From contig NZ_FONQ01000012.1 in NCBI RefSeq assembly GCF_900112975.1, positions 1 through 64,000 on the forward strand: a stretch of 64,000 nucleotides of DNA, read 5' to 3'. The position numbers and the translations under genes are program-made. Below, piece after piece: positions 1-7,101 of this stretch (its first letter is position 1; every line of letters starts with the position of its first letter). Origin of the DNA: Flavobacterium xueshanense. GTDB taxonomy: Bacteria; Bacteroidota; Bacteroidia; Flavobacteriales; Flavobacteriaceae. The notes beneath the pieces were generated by a model that saw only the letters and a program-made list of their open reading frames with translations, was not told the origin of the DNA and made no database searches.

Positions 1-294
1 ATTCAATACGCCAGCAAGAAGTTTACTAATGTGATTGATTCCTATAAAATGATTACAAGGAGTATGAGTAGAAAAGGGAATTGTTGGGATAATGCAGTAG
101 CTGAGAGCTTTTTTAAGACTTTGAAAACCGAACAAATTTATGGTAATAAACTTATATCAAAAGAGCAAATGGAACTCGATATATTTGAATTTATTGAAAT
201 CTGGTACAACAGAAAAAGAAGGCATTCCGCCTTAGATTACAAAACAATAGAAGAATTCTGGAAACAGAAAAATAATTTTAAAAATGTTGCTTAA
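1..294 (+). CDS. IS3-family transposase (OrfB), C-terminal part, cut by the window edge
   Basis: The frame is open from base 1, so this is the tail of a longer gene and the GTG at 31 is not its start. The residues QYAS lie at the beginning, followed by SRKGNCWDNAVAESFF, which carries the last acidic residue of the DDE catalytic triad of IS3-family (IS150-like) integrase cores, and YNRKRRHSALDY near the end. OrfB of this family cuts and joins DNA during insertion sequence transposition. The stop is at 292-294. I could not identify the right terminal inverted repeat of the element. The recombinase and HTH genes that follow fit an IS landing in accessory DNA. The family is certain; whether the element is intact cannot be seen. 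Confidence 0.9.
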   Translation: MQYASKKFTNVIDSYKMITRSMSRKGNCWDNAVAESFFKTLKTEQIYGNKLISKEQMELDIFEFIEIWYNRKRRHSALDYKTIEEFWKQKNNFKNVA

Positions 295-609
295 CTAATA
301 CTGCGGGTTTTATTTGCATATCCATACTACCGTTATTGATTTGACTAATCCTTAGATGCTTATGCTAGATTTTCCTCCTATTGCTTTATTCAATCTAAGA
401 GCTGGAGATAGGGCTAAAGAACTTTGGATAACCAGAAAAATTATACTTGAAACAATATCCAATCTGGTTCAAGTTGGATATATCATAACCAAGGATGTTG
501 CTTCATCTTATTCAAGAACAACTCAATTAATTCCAGAATTTTAGTTGCTTATAAACGATGGGTAATAAAGTTTTAAAATATTTGGTAAAAAATATTTGAT
601 TAATGACCT
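295..609. other. Gene-free stretch after the IS3 transposase
   Basis: About 315 bases without a supportable gene. It should contain the right end of the insertion sequence, but no convincing terminal inverted repeat is visible because the left end lies outside the window. A 62-codon open frame at 356-544 matches no family I know and has no visible start signal, so it is not called. Confidence 0.5.
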
Positions 610-927
610 CTAACTAGGTTTGTTTTGGAATAAATCCCAGTTAGAATTCTTTTTAAGGATGATGTCAAATTGAGCTTTAGGATACAAGTATAACTCACCA
701 ATCATGGTATATGGTATTATGCCAGATTCTCTATATTTGATTATAGTATTAGGTGAAAGACCAAATTTTGCTTTAAGGTCTGTATTTCTGTAATAAGTAT
801 CTTCCTGCTTTACTTTCTCTTTTTTGAGTTTTTCCTCAATACTATTCAGTTTATTGAAAAGGGGATATAGTATATTTTCAAGTTTCTCTACTGACAGTAA
901 AATTAATTGCGAATTATTGTTTTCCAT
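610..927 (-). CDS. Helix-turn-helix DNA-binding protein (excisionase/HTH_17-like)
   Basis: 105 residues. The N-terminal 40 residues look like a short coiled coil. Residues about 46-95 (YYRNTDLKAKFGLSPNTIIKYRESGIIPYTMIGELYLYPKAQF) have the pattern of the MerR-like HTH_17/excisionase fold: a first helix, a turn at GLSPNTI, and a wing that ends in a Tyr-Pro-Lys stretch. Such proteins in Bacteroidota mobile elements act as recombination directionality factors or regulators. Its promoter region shares a 19-bp motif with that of the recombinase gene at 2076-3296, which suggests a common regulator or that this protein is the regulator. The role is inferred from fold and context only. Confidence 0.7.
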   Translation of the reverse strand: MENNNSQLILLSVEKLENILYPLFNKLNSIEEKLKKEKVKQEDTYYRNTDLKAKFGLSPNTIIKYRESGIIPYTMIGELYLYPKAQFDIILKKNSNWDLFQNKPS

Positions 928-953
928 AAGATGCTTTTTTATAATTATTATAA

Positions 954-1004
954 TGCAAAATTATGGGGTTCTGACAAGTTTATCTAGGGATTCCCAAGGA
1001 TTCC
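954..1004 (-). promoter_or_regulatory. Promoter/operator module upstream of the HTH gene
   Basis: Read on the plus strand it is TGCAAAATTAT (954-964), 21 unrelated bases, then AGGGATTCCCAAGGATTCC (986-1004). On the minus strand the first box reads ATAATTTTGCA and contains TAATTTTG, a match to the Bacteroidota -7 consensus TAnnTTTG, 27 bases before the HTH start codon. The 19-bp motif and its exact 21-base spacing recur at 3318-3368 upstream of the recombinase gene. I read it as an operator or activator site placed over or next to the -33 region. Confidence 0.6.
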
Positions 1005-1014
1005 AACAATACAA

Positions 1015-2013
1015 TTAGTAACCCTTCTTCTTTAAATCTACCTTCTTTTCTGTTAACGAATCAATTCTTTGGGATAGCTTCCCAACTAGGTCATTAAGAA
1101 AAGTGATTTCGTTTTCAAGAATTTTAGAATCTGTACCTCTTGCGACAGGCATGGCTTTTGTCATTTTTTGAGCTTTGGTATAGATTGATTTATCTAAATA
1201 AAAGATGTTGGCATGATTGATATAATTTTTAAGACTTGTTCTTTCATCTTTTACATCTGTTTTATCCTTAGCAATAATTCCAATTTCATATAGATTGTAA
1301 AATAGATGTCCAAGGTTTGTTTTAGTAAGGTCAAATTCCAGTTTTAAATCTTCAGGTATAAAACTATTTAAGTTTTCTTCAATATTAGATTTTCTTCGAT
1401 TGTAGACGGTAGTTATGCTTTTAAGAAAATTTCCAATATCATGAATCATTTCAAGATGTAAAGTCAGAATATATGTAAGATGTGCTTTAGCGAATACAAA
1501 TTCTACTTCATCTTCTTCAATATTAAATTCTTTTATCAAAATATTTTCTAATGTTTCACTTTCATCATATAAAGAGGTGCCAATGTTAAAAAAGTTTTTT
1601 ATTACTTCAATTATAATTTCATTTTTAGCATCAAAAAAATTACTCGGTTTGGGTTCAGGTAAATCCATTGGGGAAATTTGGGGAGGATTATCAGGAAATA
1701 CAAGAGACATTGACCAATCATCAGAAGAGAAATTATAGGTAGAGTATCTTTTTAAAAGTTGTGTTAGAGATACAGAAAATTTTTGAATATCCTCTAAAAT
1801 GCTTTCTATGAATAATATATTTTTCTCATCTGTATAGTCTATATTCTCATCGATTAAATTTTCAATTTTCTCTTTAGTTTCTTCAAAATATATTGATGGA
1901 ATTTCTGTAACCCAATTTTTGTTGTATAAAAAATTTTGAATAACATTATTGTATTCAATATCAAATTTAAGAAGCTTTTCTATCTCTAAATTGAGTTTGA
2001 CTAATTTTAGCAT
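1015..2013 (-). CDS. Protein of unknown function, possibly RteC-like at the C-terminus
   Basis: 332 residues, acidic and rich in Ile, Leu, Asn and Glu, with no signal peptide or membrane segment. A Pro-rich stretch (FPDNPPQISPMDLPEPKP) lies near residues 110-127. Residues about 230-285 (LEFDLTKTNLGHLFYNLYEIG and what follows) faintly recall the C-terminal domain of RteC regulators of Bacteroidota conjugative transposons, where a W-T-x-S-K-x-x-L-x-E-L pattern is usual. That similarity is weak and made by eye. The end (LVGKLSQRIDSLTEKK) looks like a coiled coil. A terminator separates it from the upstream recombinase gene, so it probably has its own promoter. Function is unknown. Confidence 0.55.
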   Translation of the reverse strand: MLKLVKLNLEIEKLLKFDIEYNNVIQNFLYNKNWVTEIPSIYFEETKEKIENLIDENIDYTDEKNILFIESILEDIQKFSVSLTQLLKRYSTYNFSSDDWSMSLVFPDNPPQISPMDLPEPKPSNFFDAKNEIIIEVIKNFFNIGTSLYDESETLENILIKEFNIEEDEVEFVFAKAHLTYILTLHLEMIHDIGNFLKSITTVYNRRKSNIEENLNSFIPEDLKLEFDLTKTNLGHLFYNLYEIGIIAKDKTDVKDERTSLKNYINHANIFYLDKSIYTKAQKMTKAMPVARGTDSKILENEITFLNDLVGKLSQRIDSLTEKKVDLKKKGY

Positions 2014-2028
2014 ATAATAGTTTTAATT

Positions 2029-2051
2029 GAAAAAAACCCTCTTAAGAGGGC
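2029..2051 (-). terminator. Terminator after the recombinase gene
   Basis: The perfect 14-bp palindrome CCCTCTTAAGAGGG (2037-2050) is followed, in minus-strand reading, by a run of T (complement of A at 2031-2036). It lies 25 bases beyond the stop codon of the recombinase at 2076-3296 and just before the start of the next minus-strand gene. Confidence 0.75.
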
Positions 2052-2075
2052 TTCTAAAATAAATAAAATATTTGA

Positions 2076-3296
2076 TTAAGCGAATTTTGTTTTTAATTTA
2101 TCCATATCCTTCATTACATTAGTGTCAAGTACTTTAGCGTAATGTTGGGTCATTGTGATTCTTGTATGCCCCATCATTTTAGAAACATTTTCAATTCTAA
2201 CACCGTTACCAAGGGTTACTGTAGTAGCAAAAGTATGTCTCGCAACGTAATGAGTTAGCTTTTTATCTATACGGCATAAATCAGCTATCTCCTTAAGGTA
2301 TTCGTTAATTTTCTGGTTACTGATTCTTGGAAGTAGTTTATCACTATCCAAATTTGCGTACTTATCAATAATCCTTTGAACTGGTGGTAATACTGGTACA
2401 TTAGACTTTATTTTGGTTTTTGCCCTATTAGTTACAATCCAGTATTCCCCATTATTATCTTTTATAATATTTTTTTTAGTGAGGTTTTCAACGTCAATGG
2501 GGGCATAGCTTGTATAACATGAAAATAAAAAAATGTCCTTGACTTTGTTAAGTCGTTCCGAACTAAATTCTTTTGCTTCGATTCTTGCAAGTTCATCTTT
2601 TGTTAAGAATACGGCATCACTAATTATTAACTTTTCATCATAACATAAAAAAGGATTATTAGTAATAATATTTCTTTTGATTCCAAACATACAAACAGTT
2701 TTAAAACATTGAAAATATTTAACTACAGAATTATGACTTATACCGAGTTTGCTATTAAAAGAGGAATCGTATTTTAAAAAATATTCCAAATTATATATAA
2801 ATTCATTGTCTATATCATTAATGTCAAATGATGTTTTGCCGTGTTTTATTTTAATAAAATTGAATAACAAATCTTTTGCTCTGTTGTATTTTTGAAGAGA
2901 AGCTTTACTACGCTCACCAACTTCAGATTTCTTTTTAAAATATTCGTTGTGGTTTTTGAATAATTTTAGGACATCATATTCACCAGATTTTGTTGATTTC
3001 CCATTTAAGTTGTTCTTGATATCTGAAAGGGAAGTATTAGGGTTGTGGCGAGTCAGTTCAAAATAAATAGACTCGATCTTATTTTCAAGTAAATCGATTG
3101 CTATTTTGCAGTTGACTTCACTATTTAAACGAAGTTTATTTCTAAGTTTATTTGTGAATTCCCATCTTTCTCTGCTAATAAATTTACCAGTACTTAAGGT
3201 TGTGGATTTACCTTGTAGTTTAATTTTGGCATAAATAGGAGATTCTCTTTCACTATTTTGCTTGTCAGTTTTCAGATAAAAAAAAGTCTTAATCAT
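2076..3296 (-). CDS. Tyrosine recombinase/integrase lacking the first catalytic Arg
   Basis: 406 residues, usual length for Bacteroidota integrases. It has an N-terminal arm-binding domain (to about 100), a SAM-like core-binding domain (about 105-210) and a catalytic domain (about 225-400). Visible catalytic residues are H-x-x-R in HYVARHTFA (about 348-352), the His in MGHTR (about 375) and the nucleophilic Tyr in QHYAKV (about 384). The box that normally reads TGLR has TSYAPIDVENL here, so the first Arg is absent, as is known for IntDOT-type integrases of Bacteroidota. It probably served the element to the left of the tRNA-Ser island, because its start lies only 240 bases from the att sequence at 3537. 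It should still be active by analogy, but that is not shown. Confidence 0.92.
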   Translation of the reverse strand: MIKTFFYLKTDKQNSERESPIYAKIKLQGKSTTLSTGKFISRERWEFTNKLRNKLRLNSEVNCKIAIDLLENKIESIYFELTRHNPNTSLSDIKNNLNGKSTKSGEYDVLKLFKNHNEYFKKKSEVGERSKASLQKYNRAKDLLFNFIKIKHGKTSFDINDIDNEFIYNLEYFLKYDSSFNSKLGISHNSVVKYFQCFKTVCMFGIKRNIITNNPFLCYDEKLIISDAVFLTKDELARIEAKEFSSERLNKVKDIFLFSCYTSYAPIDVENLTKKNIIKDNNGEYWIVTNRAKTKIKSNVPVLPPVQRIIDKYANLDSDKLLPRISNQKINEYLKEIADLCRIDKKLTHYVARHTFATTVTLGNGVRIENVSKMMGHTRITMTQHYAKVLDTNVMKDMDKLKTKFA

Positions 3297-3317
3297 AATG
3301 TTACATTTTTAATTTGT

Positions 3318-3368
3318 TGTAAAATTATCAGTAAAACAAAAGGTTGCCGAGGGATTCCCAAGGATTCC
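3318..3368 (-). promoter_or_regulatory. Promoter/operator module upstream of the recombinase gene
   Basis: Plus-strand reading is TGTAAAATTAT (3318-3328), 21 bases, then AGGGATTCCCAAGGATTCC (3350-3368), the same layout as at 954-1004 with unrelated spacer bases. In minus-strand reading the box ATAATTTTACA resembles the -7 element and lies 22 bases before the start codon at 3296. The identical motif and spacing point to coordinated control of the HTH and recombinase genes. Confidence 0.6.
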
Positions 3369-3378
3369 CCAGAAATTC

Positions 3379-3424
3379 GGTTACCCTAATTTTGAATAAT
3401 TTCAAGGGTAACCTATAGGGTAAC
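3379..3424. repeat. Three GGTTACCCT half-sites, possible recombinase arm sites
   Basis: GGTTACCCT at 3379-3387 is repeated in inverted form as AGGGTAACC at 3405-3413 and again as AGGGTAAC at 3417-3424. The cluster lies between the recombinase gene and the att core at 3537, where arm-type integrase sites or a directionality-factor site would be expected. The role is inferred from position. Confidence 0.45.
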
Positions 3425-3470
3425 TTAGCTTTGATATATAATGTGTATTTTGACTATGTATCAAAAACAA

Positions 3471-3504
3471 AAAACCCTCTAAACGTTGATGTTTAAAGGG
3501 TTTT
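3471..3504. terminator. Hairpin terminator between two recombinase genes
   Basis: AAAACCCTCTAAAC (3471-3484) pairs with GTTTAAAGGGTTTT (3491-3504) with one mismatch and a six-base loop, and A and T runs flank it. It could stop transcription in either direction just outside the att core at 3537. Confidence 0.6.
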
Positions 3505-3536
3505 GACTTTTAAAGTGTCAATTGACATCTTTATCA

Positions 3537-3549
3537 GCGGAGAAAGAGG
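3537..3549. repeat. Left attachment-site core of the tRNA-Ser island
   Basis: GCGGAGAAAGAGG is identical to 23015-23027, which is the 3' end of the intact tRNA-Ser gene plus two flanking bases. The copies are in direct orientation. The island integrase starts 194 bases inside this copy, the usual layout for an element integrated in a tRNA gene. Confidence 0.85.
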
Positions 3550-3676
3550 AACTAGAATCTACTTTTTCTCATCATATCAAAACATATCAAAAAACGTGTT
3601 AACCCATGTAAAATAAAGAATTTTTGATATATTGCAAGTAAGTAAAAATAAGCTAATTATCTATAAATAAAGTCTA

Positions 3677-3696
3677 TGTGGGGATTATGTGGGGAT
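3677..3696. repeat. Left arm-type site of the island integrase
   Basis: TGTGGGGATTATGTGGGGAT is itself a tandem pair of TGTGGGGAT units with an 11-base period. It recurs with one mismatch and in the same orientation at 22938-22957, near the other end of the island. Both copies lie within 140 bases of an att core, so they would flank the core in the circular form. Confidence 0.65.
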
Positions 3697-3742
3697 TATT
3701 TTATACCTTTAAAGTATTGAAAAATATAATACTTCCACGCAT

Positions 3743-5044
3743 ATGGCAACAATAAACTATCTCGTTAGGGGAGAAAAAAACGCAACAAACATACTTTTGC
3801 GTTTTAAAAATGGCAGAAAATTTGATTTGACAGCTACAACAGATTTAAAAGTAGAACCTAAAAGATGGAGTGCTGCCAAACAGAAAGTCAAACTTACAGC
3901 CGATGATCCCACAAAGGATGAAGTCAATAATAAATTAATCGAGTTGGAGAAATTCATCTTTGATGAATTTAATTCAGACAACAGCAAAGGGGAGTTTATT
4001 GACAAGTACTGGCTAAGAAAAAAGATTGCCAATTTCTTCAATAGACCAATTGATGAAACTGCAGTTGACCAGGTATTTTTTATTCCATTCATTGAAACCT
4101 TTATTAAAAACGCTCCAACAAGGATCATTAAAGGTAAAAATAAGGTTATTGCAAAAGGAACCATTACAAAGTACACAACAACAAAACACAAGCTAGAAGA
4201 GTTCGAAGAACGATTTAAAACAAAGCTAAAATTCACGGATTTAGATTTAACTTTCTATGACAAATTTGTCAATTTTTTATCGCAGGAACAAAGTATAAAT
4301 TTAGGTACGATAGGAAACTATATTGGAACATTAAAAACGATTGCCAGAGATGCAAAATTGAAAGGTTTACCAGTGCATCCGCATATTGAGCATCCGAACT
4401 TTTTTGTTCCAAAAATTACGGCTGATAGTATTTATTTGAATGACACCGAAATCAATAAAATATTCAATCACGATTTTAAGGGAGTGGAACGATTGGAGAA
4501 CACTAGAGATTTATTTATAATCGGCCTACGAACCGGTTTGCGAATATCTGATTTTTTAAGATTGAAAGATGCTAATATCAAAAACGGGTATATTGAAATT
4601 GAAACCCAAAAGACAGGACAAACGGTTACCATTCCGCTACATACTCAAGTAAAAGCTATTTTGGAAAAAAGAAACGGATTTCCCAGAGCCATTTCAGATC
4701 AAAAGTTTAATGAGCACGTAAAAGATTTATGTGAAGTTGCAGGATTTGAAGAAAAAGTACAAGGTTCTAAAATCAACAAGAAAACCAAAAGAAAAGAAGA
4801 CGGAATGTATCATAAATGGGAATTGGTTACTTCTCATATTTGCCGTCGTTCCTTTGCTACCAACTTATACGGTAAATTAGATAACTTGACTATTATGGCT
4901 ATCACTGGCCATCAAACAGAAACCCAATTTTTGAAATACGTTAAAATAACCAATACTGAGAAAGCCGATAAATTAAAAGAGTATTGGAATAAGCAAAATG
5001 AAGAGCAAGAAATTGAGGAGAAAAAAATGAAAGTAGTTAAGTAA
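3743..5044 (+). CDS. int: Tyrosine recombinase, integrase of the tRNA-Ser island
   Basis: 433 residues. The N-terminal 110 residues form a divergent arm-binding region, about 130-235 a SAM-like core-binding domain, and about 245-415 the catalytic domain. All catalytic residues are visible: Arg in RTGLRISDFLRL (about 265), H-x-x-R in SHICRRSFAT (about 365-368), His in ITGHQTE (about 389) and the Tyr in FLKYVKI (about 399). The Lys- and Glu-rich tail is typical of the Bacteroidota group. It starts 194 bases inside the left att core and should catalyse integration at, and excision from, tRNA-Ser. It differs from the recombinase at 2076-3296, which lacks the first Arg. The start ATG follows the arm-type site by 46 bases. 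Confidence 0.95.
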   Translation: MATINYLVRGEKNATNILLRFKNGRKFDLTATTDLKVEPKRWSAAKQKVKLTADDPTKDEVNNKLIELEKFIFDEFNSDNSKGEFIDKYWLRKKIANFFNRPIDETAVDQVFFIPFIETFIKNAPTRIIKGKNKVIAKGTITKYTTTKHKLEEFEERFKTKLKFTDLDLTFYDKFVNFLSQEQSINLGTIGNYIGTLKTIARDAKLKGLPVHPHIEHPNFFVPKITADSIYLNDTEINKIFNHDFKGVERLENTRDLFIIGLRTGLRISDFLRLKDANIKNGYIEIETQKTGQTVTIPLHTQVKAILEKRNGFPRAISDQKFNEHVKDLCEVAGFEEKVQGSKINKKTKRKEDGMYHKWELVTSHICRRSFATNLYGKLDNLTIMAITGHQTETQFLKYVKITNTEKADKLKEYWNKQNEEQEIEEKKMKVVK

Positions 5045-5079
5045 GAAAAGTTTAATATATTTAGACTTTAATTTACACT

Positions 5080-5934
5080 ATGAGTAATTATAATTTAAAA
5101 AAATTTTGCGACAAGGCAGTAAATCCCGACCCTAATATTGAATATTCGATTGGGGATGAATTGGTCTTATTAAAAAAAGATGGTGAAAATGTTTTAGCAG
5201 ATGTTCTTGAGGAGATAGATAATTACCCCGAAAATAGAGATATTATTATAAGAGATGTTAGAGCTAAAGTTTTAAAGTCAAAATTTACTGAAGTAAAAAA
5301 AAATAAAAACTTTAAAAAGTGGCTGAAGAAAAAAAAAATAAAGATTAGTTACGTTACAGATAATAAATTGTATGACAAGGTATTATCTAAATATATTATA
5401 TCTTTTTACAAAAATAAATTTGAAGGTAATATTTCGAAGGATATATTAATAGATAAATCTATACATCACGAAGTGTATGGTTTTTTTTGTACACATTTTC
5501 AAAAAGTTTTACTTGATTCATTAGATGAACATCTTTCCGGAAATCAACTTATGAAACAGGCAATTAAAGAATACCTGGAATACAGATCATTAGTTACTGA
5601 TGAATCTAAACAAGAATATTTTTCGGAAGATGGAGTTAATAAATTAGAAAAGGTTATTTTTAAATCAGATAATGCTTGGAAAACTTTCTTTTTTTTACTT
5701 GATAAATTTAATATAACTAAAGAAAGTTGCCTAAAAAGAGGTGTACAAGCAAAGCTAAATGCTATATGGGGCTGTCCATCTTCTAAAAACCAGATATTTA
5801 GAGAACATTGCGATCTTAAAGATTATATAGATTATCTTAATAATACTTTTGATGTAAATTATAGTAATAGGACCATGTCTGATGGCTCTAATTATCATGT
5901 TACGATACAAAAATGGTTAAGTGAGAATAAATAA
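5080..5934 (+). CDS. Unrecognised island protein next to the integrase
   Basis: 284 residues, very Lys-, Asn- and Ile-rich, with no signal peptide or membrane segment. I recognise no family. A basic stretch near residues 70-90 (VKKNKNFKKWLKKKKIKISY) could contact nucleic acid. The gene begins 35 bases after the integrase stop, on the same strand, and may be cotranscribed. Its codon use is even more A- and T-rich than that of the neighbours, which suggests a separate origin. It could be an accessory recombination factor or a small cargo gene; nothing in the sequence decides this. Confidence 0.6.
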   Translation: MSNYNLKKFCDKAVNPDPNIEYSIGDELVLLKKDGENVLADVLEEIDNYPENRDIIIRDVRAKVLKSKFTEVKKNKNFKKWLKKKKIKISYVTDNKLYDKVLSKYIISFYKNKFEGNISKDILIDKSIHHEVYGFFCTHFQKVLLDSLDEHLSGNQLMKQAIKEYLEYRSLVTDESKQEYFSEDGVNKLEKVIFKSDNAWKTFFFLLDKFNITKESCLKRGVQAKLNAIWGCPSSKNQIFREHCDLKDYIDYLNNTFDVNYSNRTMSDGSNYHVTIQKWLSENK

Positions 5935-5958
5935 ATATTAATATAATTATACATTCTT

Positions 5959-6126
5959 ACATATTTTAAGCAAGTAAAGTGCAATTTACATCTCCATAAA
6001 AACTTAAGTAAAAGTAAATTGAGTATGTCTAAATAAAGAAGCATATAACTGCATACAATTACATATTTTGCACATATAAAGTGCAATATACATTTGCTCC
6101 ATAGAAACTTAATAAAAAGTAAAATG
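5959..6126. repeat. Imperfect direct duplication upstream of the HTH gene
   Basis: A segment of about 63 bases at 5959-6021 (beginning ACATATTTTAAG, with AAAGTGCAATTTACAT and CCATAAAAACTTAA inside) recurs with small differences at 6061-6126 (ACATATTTTGCAC, AAAGTGCAATATACAT, CCATAGAAACTTAA). The second copy ends at the start codon of the HTH gene at 6124. The first copy leads into no open frame. This may be a duplicated leader or a pair of operator sites. Confidence 0.55.
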
Positions 6127-6420
6127 GAACATTACAAAATTACACAAGTACACGGGGTTGGATCCGAGGAATTAAAACAAGATTTCAAATATATTGTACG
6201 AGAAGGGTTTAAAGAGTTTGCTCTAAACTTCCAACCAGTTATTCCGCCCGAGTATCTTACTCGCCAAGAAGTAGCAGAGATACTCAAAGTATCACTGGTA
6301 ACACTTTCCGATTGGAACAAAAAGAAAATTCTTAATCCGTATCGATTGGGTAATTTAATCCGCTACAAGCGCTCCGAAATTGAGCAGGCATTGATATGTA
6401 TTAATCCTAAAAAAGTTTAA
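6124..6420 (+). CDS. Helix-turn-helix protein, excisionase-like
   Basis: 98 residues from the ATG at 6124. A TTG 30 bases upstream would also be in frame but lies inside the duplicated leader, so I prefer the ATG. Residues about 45-90 (EYLTRQEVAEILKVSLVTLSDWNKKKILNPYRLGNLIRYKRSEIEQAL) form a clear HTH_17 domain: first helix, second recognition helix VSLVTLSDW, then a wing with the usual Arg-Tyr-Lys-Arg and Ser-Glu-Ile. Proteins like this in Bacteroidota integrative elements act as directionality factors or regulators of excision and replication genes. The N-terminal 40 residues are not recognisable. Confidence 0.8.
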   Translation: MEHYKITQVHGVGSEELKQDFKYIVREGFKEFALNFQPVIPPEYLTRQEVAEILKVSLVTLSDWNKKKILNPYRLGNLIRYKRSEIEQALICINPKKV

Positions 6421-6530
6421 TAACTCCAGCTTTTTTAAACAGGGTTTGATTTGTACTAACAACAAATCTGCTTGCTCAGACTACTCAAAAAATAAAATTA
6501 ACCGTAAATCTAACGTTAAACTAATTCACA

Positions 6531-6947
6531 ATGGACAACTATCTATATCCATGCCACTATTGTGGCAACCAATACAAACCCAACCGACGACACAAACAAC
6601 GCTTTTGCAGCAATAGTTGTCGCGTAAACTCCTTCAATCTGAATAAAAAAAAGAACTCTGTGGTGAAAGCTGAGGGCAATAACGAACCGAAGAATCCTGT
6701 TCAAATTGAAAAAATGAGTTTATCCGGAGTTGGAAATGCAGCAGCAGGTGCATTGGTTGCAAAAGTGGCAACAGACTTTTTCACAAGCCATGATAACAAA
6801 CCAGCTACAAAAAAAGACATATCAAATCTAATTAGAACACTAAAAGGGAGATATTCTCCAATAAATAACATTCCTAATAGACAGGATGGAGCTCGAGCAT
6901 TTTATGACTATCAAACTCAAACCTATGTCTACTTGACAAAAAATTGA
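6531..6947 (+). CDS. Small zinc-finger protein of mobile elements
   Basis: 138 residues. The first 32 contain C-x2-C (PCHYCGN) and, 14 residues later, C-x3-C (FCSNSCRVNSFN), a four-Cys zinc-binding knuckle of the kind seen in small DNA- or RNA-binding proteins. Residues about 60-85 (MSLSGVGNAAAGALVAKVATDFF) are Gly/Ala-rich and could be an amphipathic or membrane-associated helix. It lies between the HTH gene and the replication gene, all on one strand. Function is not known; a role in element maintenance is inferred from position. Confidence 0.6.
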   Translation: MDNYLYPCHYCGNQYKPNRRHKQRFCSNSCRVNSFNLNKKKNSVVKAEGNNEPKNPVQIEKMSLSGVGNAAAGALVAKVATDFFTSHDNKPATKKDISNLIRTLKGRYSPINNIPNRQDGARAFYDYQTQTYVYLTKN

Positions 6948-7055
6948 TCTCAAATATATTTTAATCTAAGTATGTATTTGATGAATTTATTAAATATCAA
7001 TAAAAGGTTATCTCAAAACTCAAACGAAACGAAAACATTAATTTCCACAAAAAAA

Positions 7056-7082
7056 CCCATTGTAATTGACCGTTACAATGGG
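7056..7082. promoter_or_regulatory. Perfect 10-bp hairpin before the replication gene
   Basis: CCCATTGTAA (7056-7065) and TTACAATGGG (7073-7082) form a perfect inverted repeat with a seven-base loop, 20 bases before the replication gene's ATG. No T run follows, so it is not a normal plus-strand terminator. An operator or an mRNA leader hairpin is more likely. Confidence 0.5.
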
Positions 7083-7101
7083 CTAATAATATGTAACAAT
7101 T

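Noticed and set aside
356..544. 62-codon plus-strand open frame after the IS3 transposase
   Set aside because: No family, no start signal, and it lies where the IS end should be.
954..3368. The two AGGGATTCCCAAGGATTCC copies as attachment ends of a 2.4-kb element
   Set aside because: No att core lies near the left copy, and both copies keep exactly 21 bases to a promoter-like box upstream of a gene, so an operator is the better reading.
3757..4236. 159-codon frame antisense to the integrase
   Set aside because: It is a shadow of the integrase gene, whose catalytic residues are all on the plus strand.
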